Made by a program: the position numbers and the translations under genes. From DASVTR01 sp036382855 (lineage in GTDB: Bacteria > Acidobacteriota > Blastocatellia > Pyrinomonadales > Pyrinomonadaceae): DNA of 64,000 nt. Below the pieces are notes generated by a model that saw only the letters and a program-made list of their open reading frames with translations, was not told where the DNA came from and did no database searches. Of the stretch, positions 44,758 to 54,318 are shown one piece after another; position 1 is the first letter of the stretch, and each line of letters begins with the position of its first letter. The DNA lies in NCBI GenBank assembly GCA_036382855.1, contig DASVPO010000033.1, positions 248,001-312,000 of the forward strand. The letters run 5' to 3'.

Positions 44758-45579
44758 ATGCGTCGCGTTGCTGCTTTAGTGCTAGCCATCATGTTTTCAA
44801 TCTCCATTGTGCTGCCGCTGGTTGATTCCTCGGCACACAGGAGCAATCGTCCCGGCGTTCACCGTCATCGCGGGCATCGCCACTCGCGCGCCTGGTGGCG
44901 ACGCTATCGCGCACGCATCAAGCGCCAGCGCGCAGCAGCGCTCGCACGCCGTCGTGCCACGGTAGCGCAACGCGGGCATAACGCCAACACGCCCGCCGAA
45001 GCCCCCGACATAGAGCGCCCGATTCTTCCGAGCGTTGCAACGGTAGTCGGCAGCCGTACCAACGATGCACGCACTACAAACGGTCTGCTGCTGCCCGAAC
45101 GCAGAAGCACGACGCCTCTTATGGTCAACGGCCAGACGCAGTTTCGTCTCTACGCTGACAACGGACAGGCCGTGGGTCAGGCCGCGCTCTCGCCCGTCAG
45201 CACCAGCCCCGTCAACGTCGGCGCGATGAACGCCAGAACGCAGCGTCGTCAACTCGCTGGCGTGCCGTTTGCGGATTTACGCCGTCAGGTCATAGAGAAG
45301 ATGATTGCCTCGGGTGGCTGGGTCGTCAACGACATGGAGCGCGAGATTAACGGCCACCGCGTTTTTATAGTGGTCGCACAGACCGCCGCTTCGAGCGATG
45401 GTCAAACGCCTGCACGGACGTGGAACTTTTATTTCACGGAAATTGATGGGCGCATTTACAGTCTTACGTCGCACGCACCGCTGGAAATGACGGAACAGAT
45501 GACCACCGAATCGGAAAAGGTCATCGCCACTTTGCCGACGAGCAACCGCTCTGTCCTGGCCGAGAAAGCAAACCGCTAA
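44758..45579 (+). CDS. Exported protein of the pil cluster (a)
   Basis: 273 aa. Signal peptide (~1-24), then a His/Arg-rich stretch (GVHRHRGHRHSRAWWRRYRAR) and an Ala/Thr/Pro linker. The last ~100 residues are globular: RRQVIEKMIASGGWVVND, GHRVFIVVAQTA, then GRIYSLTSHAPLEMTEQM. This end is similar in layout to that of the exported protein between pilT and pilC (RLYVVVCSAPIESFENSW). It may be a periplasmic factor of pilus assembly; no family named. Confidence 0.6.
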   Translation: MRRVAALVLAIMFSISIVLPLVDSSAHRSNRPGVHRHRGHRHSRAWWRRYRARIKRQRAAALARRRATVAQRGHNANTPAEAPDIERPILPSVATVVGSRTNDARTTNGLLLPERRSTTPLMVNGQTQFRLYADNGQAVGQAALSPVSTSPVNVGAMNARTQRRQLAGVPFADLRRQVIEKMIASGGWVVNDMEREINGHRVFIVVAQTAASSDGQTPARTWNFYFTEIDGRIYSLTSHAPLEMTEQMTTESEKVIATLPTSNRSVLAEKANR

Positions 45580-45689
45580 TCGCCGCCTTCCGCAAACACG
45601 AACACGCCACGTCCCCGTTTGACGCGCACGCCCCGACAGAGCAGAGGACGTTTGACGTTAATCGAAGTCTCACAGGAGAGAAACCCCTT

Positions 45690-46886
45690 ATGATGTTGAA
45701 CCAACCCGCTTCGCAGATTACGCTCAGCGAGCTTCTGCGAAAACTCGCCGAGATGGGCGGCTCAGACCTGCACATCACAACCAACACCCCGCCGCAGGTT
45801 CGCGTTGACGGACATCTTCGCCAACTCGAAGGCTACAAGCCGCTCACTTCCGCGGACACCAAAGAGTTGGCCTATTCCGTTTTGACCGACGCGCAGAAGC
45901 ACCGCTTTGAAGAGAATCTCGAACTCGATTTCTCCTTCGGCGTCAAAGGGCTCTCGCGCTTTCGCGCCAACATCTTCAACCAGCGCGGCGCGGTCGGCGC
46001 AGTCTTTCGCGCGATTCCCTACGAGATTAAGCCGTTTGAAGCGCTCGGCCTGCCGACGGTCGTCAAGACTTTATGCGACAAGCCGCGCGGCCTGATTCTC
46101 GTCACAGGCCCGACCGGCTCTGGTAAGTCAACGACGCTCGCCGCGATGATTGACAAGATTAACAACGACCGCCACGAGCACATACTGACCATCGAAGACC
46201 CCATCGAATTTCTGCACAACCACAAGAACTGCCTCGTCAATCAACGCGAGGTCAACGCAGACACGCGCGGCTTCGCAGAAGCCTTGCGCACAGCCCTCCG
46301 TCAGGACCCTGACGTTGTGCTCGTCGGTGAAATGCGCGACCTTGAGACAATCGAATCGGCCCTGCGCATCGCAGAGACGGGCCACCTGACCTTCGCCACA
46401 CTGCACACAAACTCCGCCGCCTCGACCATCAACCGCATCATTGATGTCTTCCCCTCCGAGCAGCAGTCGCAGATTAGAGCGCAACTCTCGCTCGTGCTCG
46501 AAGGCATTCTGTGTCAGGCTCTACTGCCGCGCGCAGACGGCCACGGGCGCGCGATGGCGCTCGAAATCCTCGTCCCCAACTCGGCCATCCGCAACCTGAT
46601 TCGCGAAGACAAGGTGCACCAGATTTACTCCATGATGCAGACCGGGCAGGACAAGTACGGAATGCAGACCTTCAATCAGGCGCTCGCCTCGCTCTATCAC
46701 AAGCGCCAGATTACGCTCGACATAGCCATGCAGCGCTCCTCGAATCAAGATGAACTGAAGGAATTGATAGAGCGCGGCTCCGGCCTCAACACGGGCAACG
46801 GCAACGGCTCTCTGGGTCGTCCCGGCGCACACCCGAGCCCCTACGCGCAGGCACGCCCCGTCGGCGTTCGCCCGCCCGGACGTTAA
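45690..46886 (+). CDS. pilT: Type IV pilus retraction ATPase
   Basis: 398 aa hexameric ATPase that depolymerises the pilus and drives twitching and DNA uptake. Landmarks: LLRKLAEMGGSDLHIT, Walker A GPTGSGKST near residue 140, Walker B LVGEMRDLETIESALRIAETGHLTFATLHTNSA and the PilT C-terminal LLPRADGHGRAMALEIL. A Gly/Asn/Pro-rich tail is extra. With comEC and the ComEA-like protein in this window, natural transformation is plausible. Confidence 0.95.
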   Translation: MMLNQPASQITLSELLRKLAEMGGSDLHITTNTPPQVRVDGHLRQLEGYKPLTSADTKELAYSVLTDAQKHRFEENLELDFSFGVKGLSRFRANIFNQRGAVGAVFRAIPYEIKPFEALGLPTVVKTLCDKPRGLILVTGPTGSGKSTTLAAMIDKINNDRHEHILTIEDPIEFLHNHKNCLVNQREVNADTRGFAEALRTALRQDPDVVLVGEMRDLETIESALRIAETGHLTFATLHTNSAASTINRIIDVFPSEQQSQIRAQLSLVLEGILCQALLPRADGHGRAMALEILVPNSAIRNLIREDKVHQIYSMMQTGQDKYGMQTFNQALASLYHKRQITLDIAMQRSSNQDELKELIERGSGLNTGNGNGSLGRPGAHPSPYAQARPVGVRPPGR

Positions 46887-46987
46887 GGATGAACGACAGG
46901 CTCGCTCTTGTCCCTCTGTCTTTAAGACGGAAGCCGTCTCCGGCAAAGAGCCTGTCAGTTAAAAGACGAACGACTTCGGTTGGCAAG

Positions 46988-47698
46988 ATGAGTCAAGCAC
47001 GACATCTGACATCAAAGGGATTGGCGCTGGCGTTACTTTTGTGCGCGCTGGTTGTCGTCGCTCCCGCACAGGAAGCACGACAACGTTCCGCTCGGTCTTT
47101 GACGAGCGAAGACCTGCTCGACCGCCGCGCAAGCTATATCGCTCCATCAAGCGAGACGGGTATTGCTCCCTCATCTGGCTCGATGGGCGCGGCGGTCAGC
47201 GCTTTTTACCGCGACCCGTCGGGCGCGTTTGTCCTTAACTTTCCGAATCGCAGTTGGCACGTCAACAGTAAAGGCGCGCACGGAGGCCGCCTCGACACAG
47301 TTCGCTCATTCCGCAAGCTTGAGGAAGAAGGCTTCGCTTCGGCCACCGCCAGCGTTTACGTGTTGGAGGATAGAGGCCCTTCGGCTCTATCTGAAGCCGC
47401 GAGCCTCAGCACAGAGCAACAACAAAAACTGGCGGGCCTGCTGGCGGCGCGTTTCCTGAGCAACAGCCACTCGCTCGTCTCTCTTGAACAGATTTATAAC
47501 GGCACGGGCCTGCGCGTCGTCGCAGACCAGCATGTCGGACGACGCACCACAGTCCGCGCCGTCATCAACGCCTTTGCGCGGCGCGGCCGCCTCTACGTCG
47601 TCGTGTGCAGCGCGCCCATCGAGAGTTTTGAAAATAGCTGGCGCGAGTTTAACGACATCACAGCCTCGCTGGCATCGTCAGTCATGCGCTCGCTCTAA
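46988..47698 (+). CDS. Exported protein of the pil cluster (b)
   Basis: 236 aa from ATG 46988, which gives a clean signal peptide (ALALLLCALVVVAPAQ). The earlier ATG at 46889 would add 33 residues coded by a hairpin between pilT and this gene (GACAGGCTC/GAGCCTGTC) and is unlikely. The globular part has SFRKLEEEGFASATASVYVLEDRG and a C-terminal RLYVVVCSAPIESFENSWREF. Its last third resembles that of the exported protein before pilT. Function unknown, presumably linked to the pilus. Confidence 0.65.
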   Translation: MSQARHLTSKGLALALLLCALVVVAPAQEARQRSARSLTSEDLLDRRASYIAPSSETGIAPSSGSMGAAVSAFYRDPSGAFVLNFPNRSWHVNSKGAHGGRLDTVRSFRKLEEEGFASATASVYVLEDRGPSALSEAASLSTEQQQKLAGLLAARFLSNSHSLVSLEQIYNGTGLRVVADQHVGRRTTVRAVINAFARRGRLYVVVCSAPIESFENSWREFNDITASLASSVMRSL

Positions 47699-47737
47699 AG
47701 AGAGAGCGTCTTCAATCCAACAGGAGTTTCCAACGTC

Positions 47738-48970
47738 ATGCCCACTTACGTCTTCAAAGGCCGCAATCGCCTCAACGAAATCATCGTCGGAGAACGCGTC
47801 GCGGATAATCGCGAAGCCCTGCGCCAAATCCTGCGCCGCGAGCAGGTGACGCTCACCTCCGTCAAAGAGAAAGGGCGCGAGATAGGCATCCCCAAGATTG
47901 GCGGCGTCAAGAAGAAAGTAAAGTCGAAAGAGCTTTCAATCTTCACGCGCCAGTTTTCCGTGATGATCGACGCCGGTCTGCCGCTCGTCCAGTGTCTAGA
48001 AATCCTGGCCCAGCAGCAGGAGAACAAATACTTCCAGCAGATTCTGATGCAGGTGCGGCAGGACGTGGAGGAAGGCTCGACGCTCGCGGCAGCCATGGCC
48101 CGCCATCCGAAGGTCTTCGACCAACTCTATTCCAACATGGTCGAAGCGGGCGAGACAGGCGGTATTCTAGACCTCATCCTGCAACGCCTCTCGACCTTCA
48201 TCGAAAAAATCGTCAAGCTCAAACGCGACGTCATCTCGGCGTTGATTTACCCTTCGGCCGTCGTGCTCCTCGCCATCGTCGCCATCGCCGTCATCATGGT
48301 CGTCGTCATCCCGCAGTTTCAAAACATCTTCATGGGCCTGCTCGGCCCTGACGAAAAACTGCCGCTGCCGACACGCATCGTCGTCGGCATCAGCGACTTT
48401 CTAGCCGGCTGGGGCGGCCTCGCCATCCTTGCCACCGTCATCGGCATCGGCGTCGCGCTCCGTTTCTACTACAAGACGCCCGGCGGACGGAAGAATCTCG
48501 ACTCGGTAATGTTGAAGCTGCCGGTCTTCGGCAGCATCCTGCGCAAGATTGCCGTCGCGCGCTTCTCGCGCACGCTCTCCACGCTGCTCTCCTCCGGCGT
48601 GCCCATCCTGCAATCGCTCGACATCACGGCCCGCACCGCCGGCAACGTCATCATCGAAGAAGCGATTATGAAAGTGCGCGCCGGGGTCGAACGCGGCGAG
48701 AGCTTCGTTGACCCGCTGAAAGCGACCGAAGTCTTCCCGCACATGGTCGGACAAATGATCGGCATCGGTGAACAAACCGGCGCTCTGGATGCCATGCTCG
48801 GCAAAATAGCAGACTTCTACGAGCAGGAAGTTGACGCCGCCATCGCCAACCTCTTAACGCTCATCGAACCCATCCTCATCGGCTTCCTCGGCGTCACCAT
48901 CGGCTCCATCGTCATCGCCATGTACCTCCCCCTCTTCACCCTCATCGGCAAACTCTCGGCCGGCCATTAA
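47738..48970 (+). CDS. pilC: Type IV pilus inner-membrane platform protein
   Basis: 410 aa. Platform on which PilB and PilT act. Two T2SSF domains, each with FTRQFSVMIDAGLPLVQCLEIL or FSRTLSTLLSSGVPILQSLDI motifs, and three membrane helices (~170-195, 225-245, C-terminal). Last gene of the cluster; a terminator follows 70 bp later. Confidence 0.94.
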   Translation: MPTYVFKGRNRLNEIIVGERVADNREALRQILRREQVTLTSVKEKGREIGIPKIGGVKKKVKSKELSIFTRQFSVMIDAGLPLVQCLEILAQQQENKYFQQILMQVRQDVEEGSTLAAAMARHPKVFDQLYSNMVEAGETGGILDLILQRLSTFIEKIVKLKRDVISALIYPSAVVLLAIVAIAVIMVVVIPQFQNIFMGLLGPDEKLPLPTRIVVGISDFLAGWGGLAILATVIGIGVALRFYYKTPGGRKNLDSVMLKLPVFGSILRKIAVARFSRTLSTLLSSGVPILQSLDITARTAGNVIIEEAIMKVRAGVERGESFVDPLKATEVFPHMVGQMIGIGEQTGALDAMLGKIADFYEQEVDAAIANLLTLIEPILIGFLGVTIGSIVIAMYLPLFTLIGKLSAGH

Positions 48971-48989
48971 ACCCCTGACGGTCAACCAT

Positions 48990-49299
48990 GATTTTCCGTT
49001 TCGGGCACTCATAGTTTTCCTTTTCGGACAATCATATCGTTCCGCCGCCTGTAAACCCCTAATTCAATGGGGCTTACAGGCGGCTTTATATTCCATAAGG
49101 CATACTAATTTCTGAGGGATTCGCACATAAATAACGCTTTGATTTGGATGCGCAAAGGCACTTTTCCCCTTAATATGCTGTAATAACAATACCTCCCGTG
49201 ACGAGTCCCTACGAGGCATACAAGACCTAAACCAATCAATATTAACCCCTCCTATGGGAAAACAATTAAGATGCGGACTGAACAATAGAGATGCGGACT
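48990..49299. repeat. Paired direct repeats at the edge of the accessory island
   Basis: Left: two ~24-bp near-copies, 48990-49013 and 49014-49036, sharing the TTTTCC and TTTCGG core. Right: AGATGCGGACT twice at 49269-49279 and 49289-49299, 20 bp apart. Paired direct repeats at both ends of ~310 bp recall the multi-repeat ends of IS21-like elements, but no transposase is present. May be an insertion remnant. The rest of the 48971-49641 gap shows no gene beyond the two terminators. Confidence 0.35.
49044..49084 (+). terminator. Terminator of the pil cluster
   Basis: 11-bp stem GCCGCCTGTAA/TTACAGGCGGC extended by CCCC/GGGG, followed by TTTATATT. Confidence 0.85.
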
Positions 49300-49324
49300 C
49301 CGTTTCTCACCACCCAAAAACAGC

Positions 49325-49368
49325 AAGAGAGCCGCCAGATAAAGGTCAAGCTATCTGGCGGCTCTCTT
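49325..49368. terminator. Terminator-like 17-bp hairpin
   Basis: Perfect 17-bp stem (49325-49341 with 49352-49368), 10-nt loop. On the minus strand it could end the island transcript whose last gene stops at 49642. Confidence 0.75.
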
Positions 49369-49641
49369 AACTTCTTGAAGATATTCGAACATTAAAGTCC
49401 CTCGGTAGCGTTTGATTCTTGCCGCACGAGAAGGCTCATGTTACTGGCTTTTTTCATGCTCAATGGCTGGTATGACAATTATATTTTGACATGGGGGAGG
49501 GTTTCTTTTAAGCCTATAAACACTAATCACAATTCATCTAGCGCCACTAGCACGGCTTAAGAGTAAATATAATAGCCTGCATAGGGATCTCCTGCATCCG
49601 ATTTATGTATTTCGGCGCTCCGATGATGACGTTTGAGGCGA

Positions 49642-51024
49642 TCATTTTTTAGAAGGTTTGGCTTCAGATGCCGGTACAACGAATGGCGAAACCGCAGGGT
49701 CTGGCCCTTTTAATCTAATAGTTATCCAATCGTCATCTTCGGTATCTGACTTTTCTATTTGTATTTCATCTATCAACTGGCCTCTGCTCAGACCTCCCTC
49801 AAATGGATTTACTGGCGGGCCTGCCGTCAACTCTGATGGAATAAAGCCGTGCCGTTCGAAAAACGTCTTCTGATCTACCTTTCCAGCCAAAAACTCTAGT
49901 AATGCTCTCGCAGAGATTTTCACTTCTGTAGTTTGTTTTCCGGGTGACATTGTCAAACCTCCCCAATGTGACCGCCCTTCGGTCGGATTTCTTCCCTTGA
50001 GCAGATTCAGTGCATTCCGAGCATTGCTTTCAGGTTCAGGTAACTCATTACCCACCTTTTCCAGCACATCATGTAGATTCAAACCAAGGCTATCAAACTT
50101 ATGCCCTCGATAATAACCGATAATTATTTGGTATGGATTATCTTCATTAGACATTGGAACGAAAGGTCGTTGCTTTTCAATACCGAAGGTAATCACAAAG
50201 CTAATCGATGGATGTTCATATAGAAACTTTTTAATTACATCGTCCATCGAAAAGGAAAGTCCTGTCACGGATTTTCTATTGAAAAAACTACAGCCACCAT
50301 CACAAAGAATTATCCCTAAATGCCCGCTGAAGTTCGTCCCCTCCAGTTGTAAAACTTTGCTTTCAAGGGCTTTGTAGATAGAGTTATCTTCTAAAGAAAA
50401 TACTTGTGTGTAATCTAAGTGCCCTCCTGTACCATACATCTGATTAGGATTATAAGTTATGGTCACACCAATCTCAGTCGTTTTAACATCTAGAGTATGA
50501 ATGGAGTTAGGATCGTGAGAAACCTCACGTAGGAAATTCTCAAATTTTTCGTTAAATATCACCTGTGCAAATCTCGCGCGTCCCGGAAGCTTGAGTTGTG
50601 CTTTGGGGCCGCCTTTGTACAGATTCGTAGTCACCTCATCGACTTCTAGCCTGAAAGAGTCAGGTCTCAGCCCACGCTCCTTAACATTTTTTACAAGATC
50701 TTCCCAAAGATAATAGAAGGGATTGTGCTCATCTAATCCTTTATCTGAAATTGCCGTTATGTCTGCAACAAAGTTCTTATTCTGGTCACCAAATGATTCG
50801 AAATAAATATCAGCATATCTGCTGCCGCTGAAGTCTTTCTCGTGTGTGACGTTTCCCGCTTTGCTGAACGCATTAAGCAGGACCACCTCCCATTCGGTTG
50901 CGAGGGTAAGGTCTAGGTGCATTCTGTTTAATTTTTGGACATGTTCTTTAGTTTGCCCTCTACCTAGAAGCCGACAGTTTTCATCAAGCAAACGCTGGAG
51001 AACTCTACGAGGGTATATTGCCAT
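49642..51024 (-). CDS. Island protein with possible nuclease core
   Basis: 460 aa, no recognised family. Residues ~40-95 have an order like a PD-(D/E)xK fold: ATEWEVVLLNAF with Glu, then SGSRYADIYFESF with Asp, then NFVADITAIS, where DxT stands where (D/E)xK is expected. The rest is mixed alpha/beta, with a helical C-terminal third. The missing Lys means the nuclease idea is weak. It is the last gene of the minus-strand island, 6 bp after its neighbour, and AT-richer than the core genes. Confidence 0.5.
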   Translation of the reverse strand: MAIYPRRVLQRLLDENCRLLGRGQTKEHVQKLNRMHLDLTLATEWEVVLLNAFSKAGNVTHEKDFSGSRYADIYFESFGDQNKNFVADITAISDKGLDEHNPFYYLWEDLVKNVKERGLRPDSFRLEVDEVTTNLYKGGPKAQLKLPGRARFAQVIFNEKFENFLREVSHDPNSIHTLDVKTTEIGVTITYNPNQMYGTGGHLDYTQVFSLEDNSIYKALESKVLQLEGTNFSGHLGIILCDGGCSFFNRKSVTGLSFSMDDVIKKFLYEHPSISFVITFGIEKQRPFVPMSNEDNPYQIIIGYYRGHKFDSLGLNLHDVLEKVGNELPEPESNARNALNLLKGRNPTEGRSHWGGLTMSPGKQTTEVKISARALLEFLAGKVDQKTFFERHGFIPSELTAGPPVNPFEGGLSRGQLIDEIQIEKSDTEDDDWITIRLKGPDPAVSPFVVPASEAKPSKK

Positions 51025-51030
51025 GTGTCT

Positions 51031-51951
51031 TTACTTGCCCCCTTTATACTTTGACAGATCTACAAACAATGACATAGGAACTTTTTCTCGAAATTGTCTT
51101 TGCTTAGTACGAGACTCTATGAGCTTAGCTATGCCCCATGGAACAAATCCGAGTGTTGGGATTGCAAGGAGTAAGTTCCCGGTAATGACCGCGCCCGTGA
51201 TTGCTCCTACTGCGGTTGCTGAAGATGCTCCCATCCAGCTTAACAAATCTTTGTCAATGTCTCTCCACTCAGCTTTAGCCTTGCGATATTCGTCCACAAG
51301 CTGATCACTAAAGTCTCTCGCTATGCTATCTATCTTATTAGCGTCAGGTTGCCCTTCAACGCTCCCCCATACCTCGCGGAGAAAATGCCGAAAGCTTTCC
51401 AGTCGTCCATCCGTTCGCATCTCGCAGGCGAATTTAGGGTCAACATTATTCAGAAACTTGAAATCTAGATCTTGAAATGCCTTAGTCAATGGACTCCAAG
51501 TATTGGTGGGCTCAGGGAGGTCCTTCCCAATTGATAATAGCTGCCGCCACTTCCACTTAAGATTGGTGTAAGGGAATGCTCCTGTAAGCTGTGATAGATA
51601 TAAGGCAGTATCTAAATTAAGGCCGGTACGGGTTGCGGTTATCTGCCCGCCAGTTTCAATAACAGACTCATCTAGGGCGAGAGGGTCTTCCTCCCTCATT
51701 TTGTTGAAATATGCGACTGCGGCTTTTACCTGTTGATCCGAAATTCCGGGATAGGCTTTCCGCAATTTTTTTCCGAGTTCGGCATCAGGAAGTGCCATGA
51801 AAAATCGGCGATATTCTTCCTCAGATGGTTTTGTTATTTCATCAAGTTCTTCCCTTGTAAATTCCCAAGTGTCCGCCAATTTGCGTGCTAGTTCTATCAT
51901 CTGATCCCGTAACTCAAAATCGAAATCGCCGGGGTCAGGCACGAGGGTCAC
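51031..51951 (-). CDS. C-terminal half of a probably split island protein
   Basis: 306 aa starting at GTG 51951, directly in VTLVPDPGDFDFELRDQM. I recall LVPDPGDFD as an internal motif of longer proteins, not an N-terminus. The frame is open upstream of the GTG (INPWLKAGL) and overlaps the end of the preceding 194-aa gene in a different frame. Residues ~245-275 are hydrophobic (SSATAVGAITGAVITGNLLLAIPTL), possibly one or two membrane segments, so the protein could act at the membrane. Function unknown. Confidence 0.55.
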   Translation of the reverse strand: MTLVPDPGDFDFELRDQMIELARKLADTWEFTREELDEITKPSEEEYRRFFMALPDAELGKKLRKAYPGISDQQVKAAVAYFNKMREEDPLALDESVIETGGQITATRTGLNLDTALYLSQLTGAFPYTNLKWKWRQLLSIGKDLPEPTNTWSPLTKAFQDLDFKFLNNVDPKFACEMRTDGRLESFRHFLREVWGSVEGQPDANKIDSIARDFSDQLVDEYRKAKAEWRDIDKDLLSWMGASSATAVGAITGAVITGNLLLAIPTLGFVPWGIAKLIESRTKQRQFREKVPMSLFVDLSKYKGGK

Positions 51952-52532
51952 AAGGCCCGCTTTAAGCCACGGGTTAATTCCCTTATAAAGTGCAGTAGAA
52001 TTAGAGTATCAGCTTTGAATTTTTCAGGATAGATCAGCGGGCTATACTCATCATTCATTGCGTGAGGATTATGAAATGGATCAATAACAAATAGCTCATC
52101 GGCATAAAGCCCAAAGCGACAAATATTGCGTAGTATCGCGTCGGGATGAGCATCCCCAAGATACATTGCTCTTAGATTGGAGTTAGGGGTTGGAAGTAAG
52201 CTGATTAGATCGGTATCAGGCGGCCACAGTTCAGCTACGACACTATATAGCTCACGAACGCATTCTACCGAAACGTTGTTTTTTAACGCCTCTGGCTTAA
52301 CTTTTTGTAGATTGAAAATATCATTAATCACGTCTAAGAGAACTTGATTGCGCTCACGCAAACTTAAACCACCATATCGAGATTGTCCTTTCCATTCCTT
52401 TTTTTCGGATCTGTGAACATCAACAGGAGAGATTGGATCTACATTAATTGAGCCGCTCTCCTGTGGCTTTGGCTCAGGCTGTTGGAACTTGGCCTTCCAG
52501 TCTTTCTCTTTCTTATATTTAAGGGTTCCCAT
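51948..52532 (-). CDS. N-terminal half of a probably split island protein
   Basis: 194 aa from ATG 52532 with GAGGA seven bases upstream. A charged first ~55 residues lead to a helical domain with YLGDAHPDAILRNICRFGLYADELFVIDPFHNP. It ends FIRELTRGLKRAL, overlapping the next gene by 4 bp. In the second frame the same bases read ...INPWLKAGLVTLVPDP, which would continue the protein naturally. A one-base slip or mutation near 51965-51980 would join the two into about 500 aa. Confidence 0.55.
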   Translation of the reverse strand: MGTLKYKKEKDWKAKFQQPEPKPQESGSINVDPISPVDVHRSEKKEWKGQSRYGGLSLRERNQVLLDVINDIFNLQKVKPEALKNNVSVECVRELYSVVAELWPPDTDLISLLPTPNSNLRAMYLGDAHPDAILRNICRFGLYADELFVIDPFHNPHAMNDEYSPLIYPEKFKADTLILLHFIRELTRGLKRAL

Positions 52533-52590
52533 AGATCATCCTCAGTTAATTTCGCAATATAACAATAGCCATATATTTAAGAGAAAGTAG

Positions 52591-54255
52591 CTAATCTGGC
52601 ATCCCCTTTCTCAATGGGTTTGCTATCCATGCAGCAACGTTTCTCAAGAACGCCCAAACATCACCTTCTCCCGGACTTACATAGTTCTCATCCGCTGGAT
52701 CGGTGCCCATTTTGAAAAACATCTGATTGAGCCAAGATGGACCATGGCGTGATACTCCAAGATCAGTGAGCCACTTCTCCAACTCTCCTGAAGGCACTAC
52801 GAAGATGCCATACTCAGCGAGATTGTTAATCAGCATAACTGCGGCTTCTTTATTGGCTTTGTCCAAAGCGCCTACCCCCGCTCTCTTTGGTTCCAAATTA
52901 TTGACTTGAAATGCCGCGTATATTTGACTTTTTAGTCCGTTCAGCGTATCGACTAGTGGCGCGGGCGCAAAGCCCGCCTGTAAGAGTGGCTTTAGTGTGC
53001 CGGGTTTGAGTACGTCTAGATCAACGATTGCGGCAGCCGGAATTCCTATCTCCCTTAATGGCTGTAAAAGCTGCCGGATAGTGTCTTTGCCATTTGAATT
53101 CAGGAATACACAATTACTGATGCCCCCTTTGCCGAATTCGAGCAGGCGCTCGTTGACCTCTTGATAGAAAGCACGATCCGTATCTGCTTCGCAGATCACT
53201 GCCCCTTCATGGAAGAGTGCGCCGAGAACCCCGGAAGAGCGTAAAAATGGGTTCCGCATCATCTCTTTAAGTCTTGAGGCTGAAAGGAGCCTCGCGCTCG
53301 CTATATTTTGCTTAAAAGTTAGCCTAATAATATTTACACTCTTGCCAGCTTGGACGCATCCCATCACGAAATCAGCACTGTGGGTTGACGCCAGAACATG
53401 CCCCTGTCGCTCCGAGGCTAACTCGGTTAACTTCCTACCTAATCGCGCAATGAGGGGTGGATGTAAGAATGCTTCCGGCTCATCAATCAGGATAACACGA
53501 TGGTTGGCACTTAAAACGGCGGCCATGATGCCAGTGAAGGCGCGGATGCCATCACTCAACTCTGATATATCAATTGCACGTCTGAAGAATTCAATCGCAC
53601 TCGCATCCAGAGAACGTTCTTGCTGTAAGCTCACAGGCGGTACGGCAGACATGCGTATGCGAAGCGTACTGATACCGGTTGGGTCGAGGACGAAATAAAG
53701 CCCAAAAGCGTCATAAAGTATGCTCCGCAGCCGCTCACGGGCGGCGTCATCCCTGAATAACGTCATAAGGAGGTTTGACAAGGGTTTTTGTAAATCTTCT
53801 GTCGGCGCTGGCTCCGTTAGTTCTAATCTCGTTTTCCCATCAAGAGAGATCGTATAGAAGGAAATCAACTTACAAATTTCATGGAAGTTTCGATTCTGCA
53901 TTATCTCGCTAACGTAGCCGTGGCTGATCACCGCTCGACGTCCGGTGGCCGGTATATATTGTCGAAATTTCGGCTCATGAGGTAATGAAAGATCCGACCA
54001 ATCTACTTTTGATTCATCACTAAATAGCTGCCGGATGTCATCTTCACTTAACAACTTCGGATGAATATCCTCAATCAATCGGGAGAATTTGGTTCCGGGA
54101 GAGAATTTTGATTGCAGAAAAGCGTCGACATCGCGAAGCATCTGGCTTTTGCCAGAGTTGTTGGGGCCAACAAAAACAGTCATGGGACCCGGCTCAAAAG
54201 TAAGTGGTGGCTGTTCCTGACTAGAACCAAATTTGAGAGTGATGCTTGTAAACAT
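52591..54255 (-). CDS. OLD-like ATPase with TOPRIM nuclease domain
   Basis: 554 aa. ABC-type ATPase: Walker A GPNNSGKS (30-37), signature LSDG (233-236), Walker B ILIDEPE (255-261) and His switch STHS (290-293). A TOPRIM domain follows: Glu356 in ICEADTD and Asp-Leu-Asp at 412-414. This is the layout of OLD/GajA-type overcoming-lysogenisation nucleases, which cut DNA in phage defence. No UvrD-like GajB partner is present, so it is not a standard Gabija system. The neighbour upstream is a PIN-like gene in the same direction. Confidence 0.85.
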   Translation of the reverse strand: MFTSITLKFGSSQEQPPLTFEPGPMTVFVGPNNSGKSQMLRDVDAFLQSKFSPGTKFSRLIEDIHPKLLSEDDIRQLFSDESKVDWSDLSLPHEPKFRQYIPATGRRAVISHGYVSEIMQNRNFHEICKLISFYTISLDGKTRLELTEPAPTEDLQKPLSNLLMTLFRDDAARERLRSILYDAFGLYFVLDPTGISTLRIRMSAVPPVSLQQERSLDASAIEFFRRAIDISELSDGIRAFTGIMAAVLSANHRVILIDEPEAFLHPPLIARLGRKLTELASERQGHVLASTHSADFVMGCVQAGKSVNIIRLTFKQNIASARLLSASRLKEMMRNPFLRSSGVLGALFHEGAVICEADTDRAFYQEVNERLLEFGKGGISNCVFLNSNGKDTIRQLLQPLREIGIPAAAIVDLDVLKPGTLKPLLQAGFAPAPLVDTLNGLKSQIYAAFQVNNLEPKRAGVGALDKANKEAAVMLINNLAEYGIFVVPSGELEKWLTDLGVSRHGPSWLNQMFFKMGTDPADENYVSPGEGDVWAFLRNVAAWIANPLRKGMPD

Positions 54256-54318
54256 AATCCAATATTAGGGAATCCTCTAACCGAGAGTTCGAGAAGCTTA
54301 CTCATAGCCTTCATTTAT

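Noticed and set aside
52591..54255. Gabija system
   Set aside because: A GajA-like protein is present but no UvrD-type GajB helicase lies on either side.
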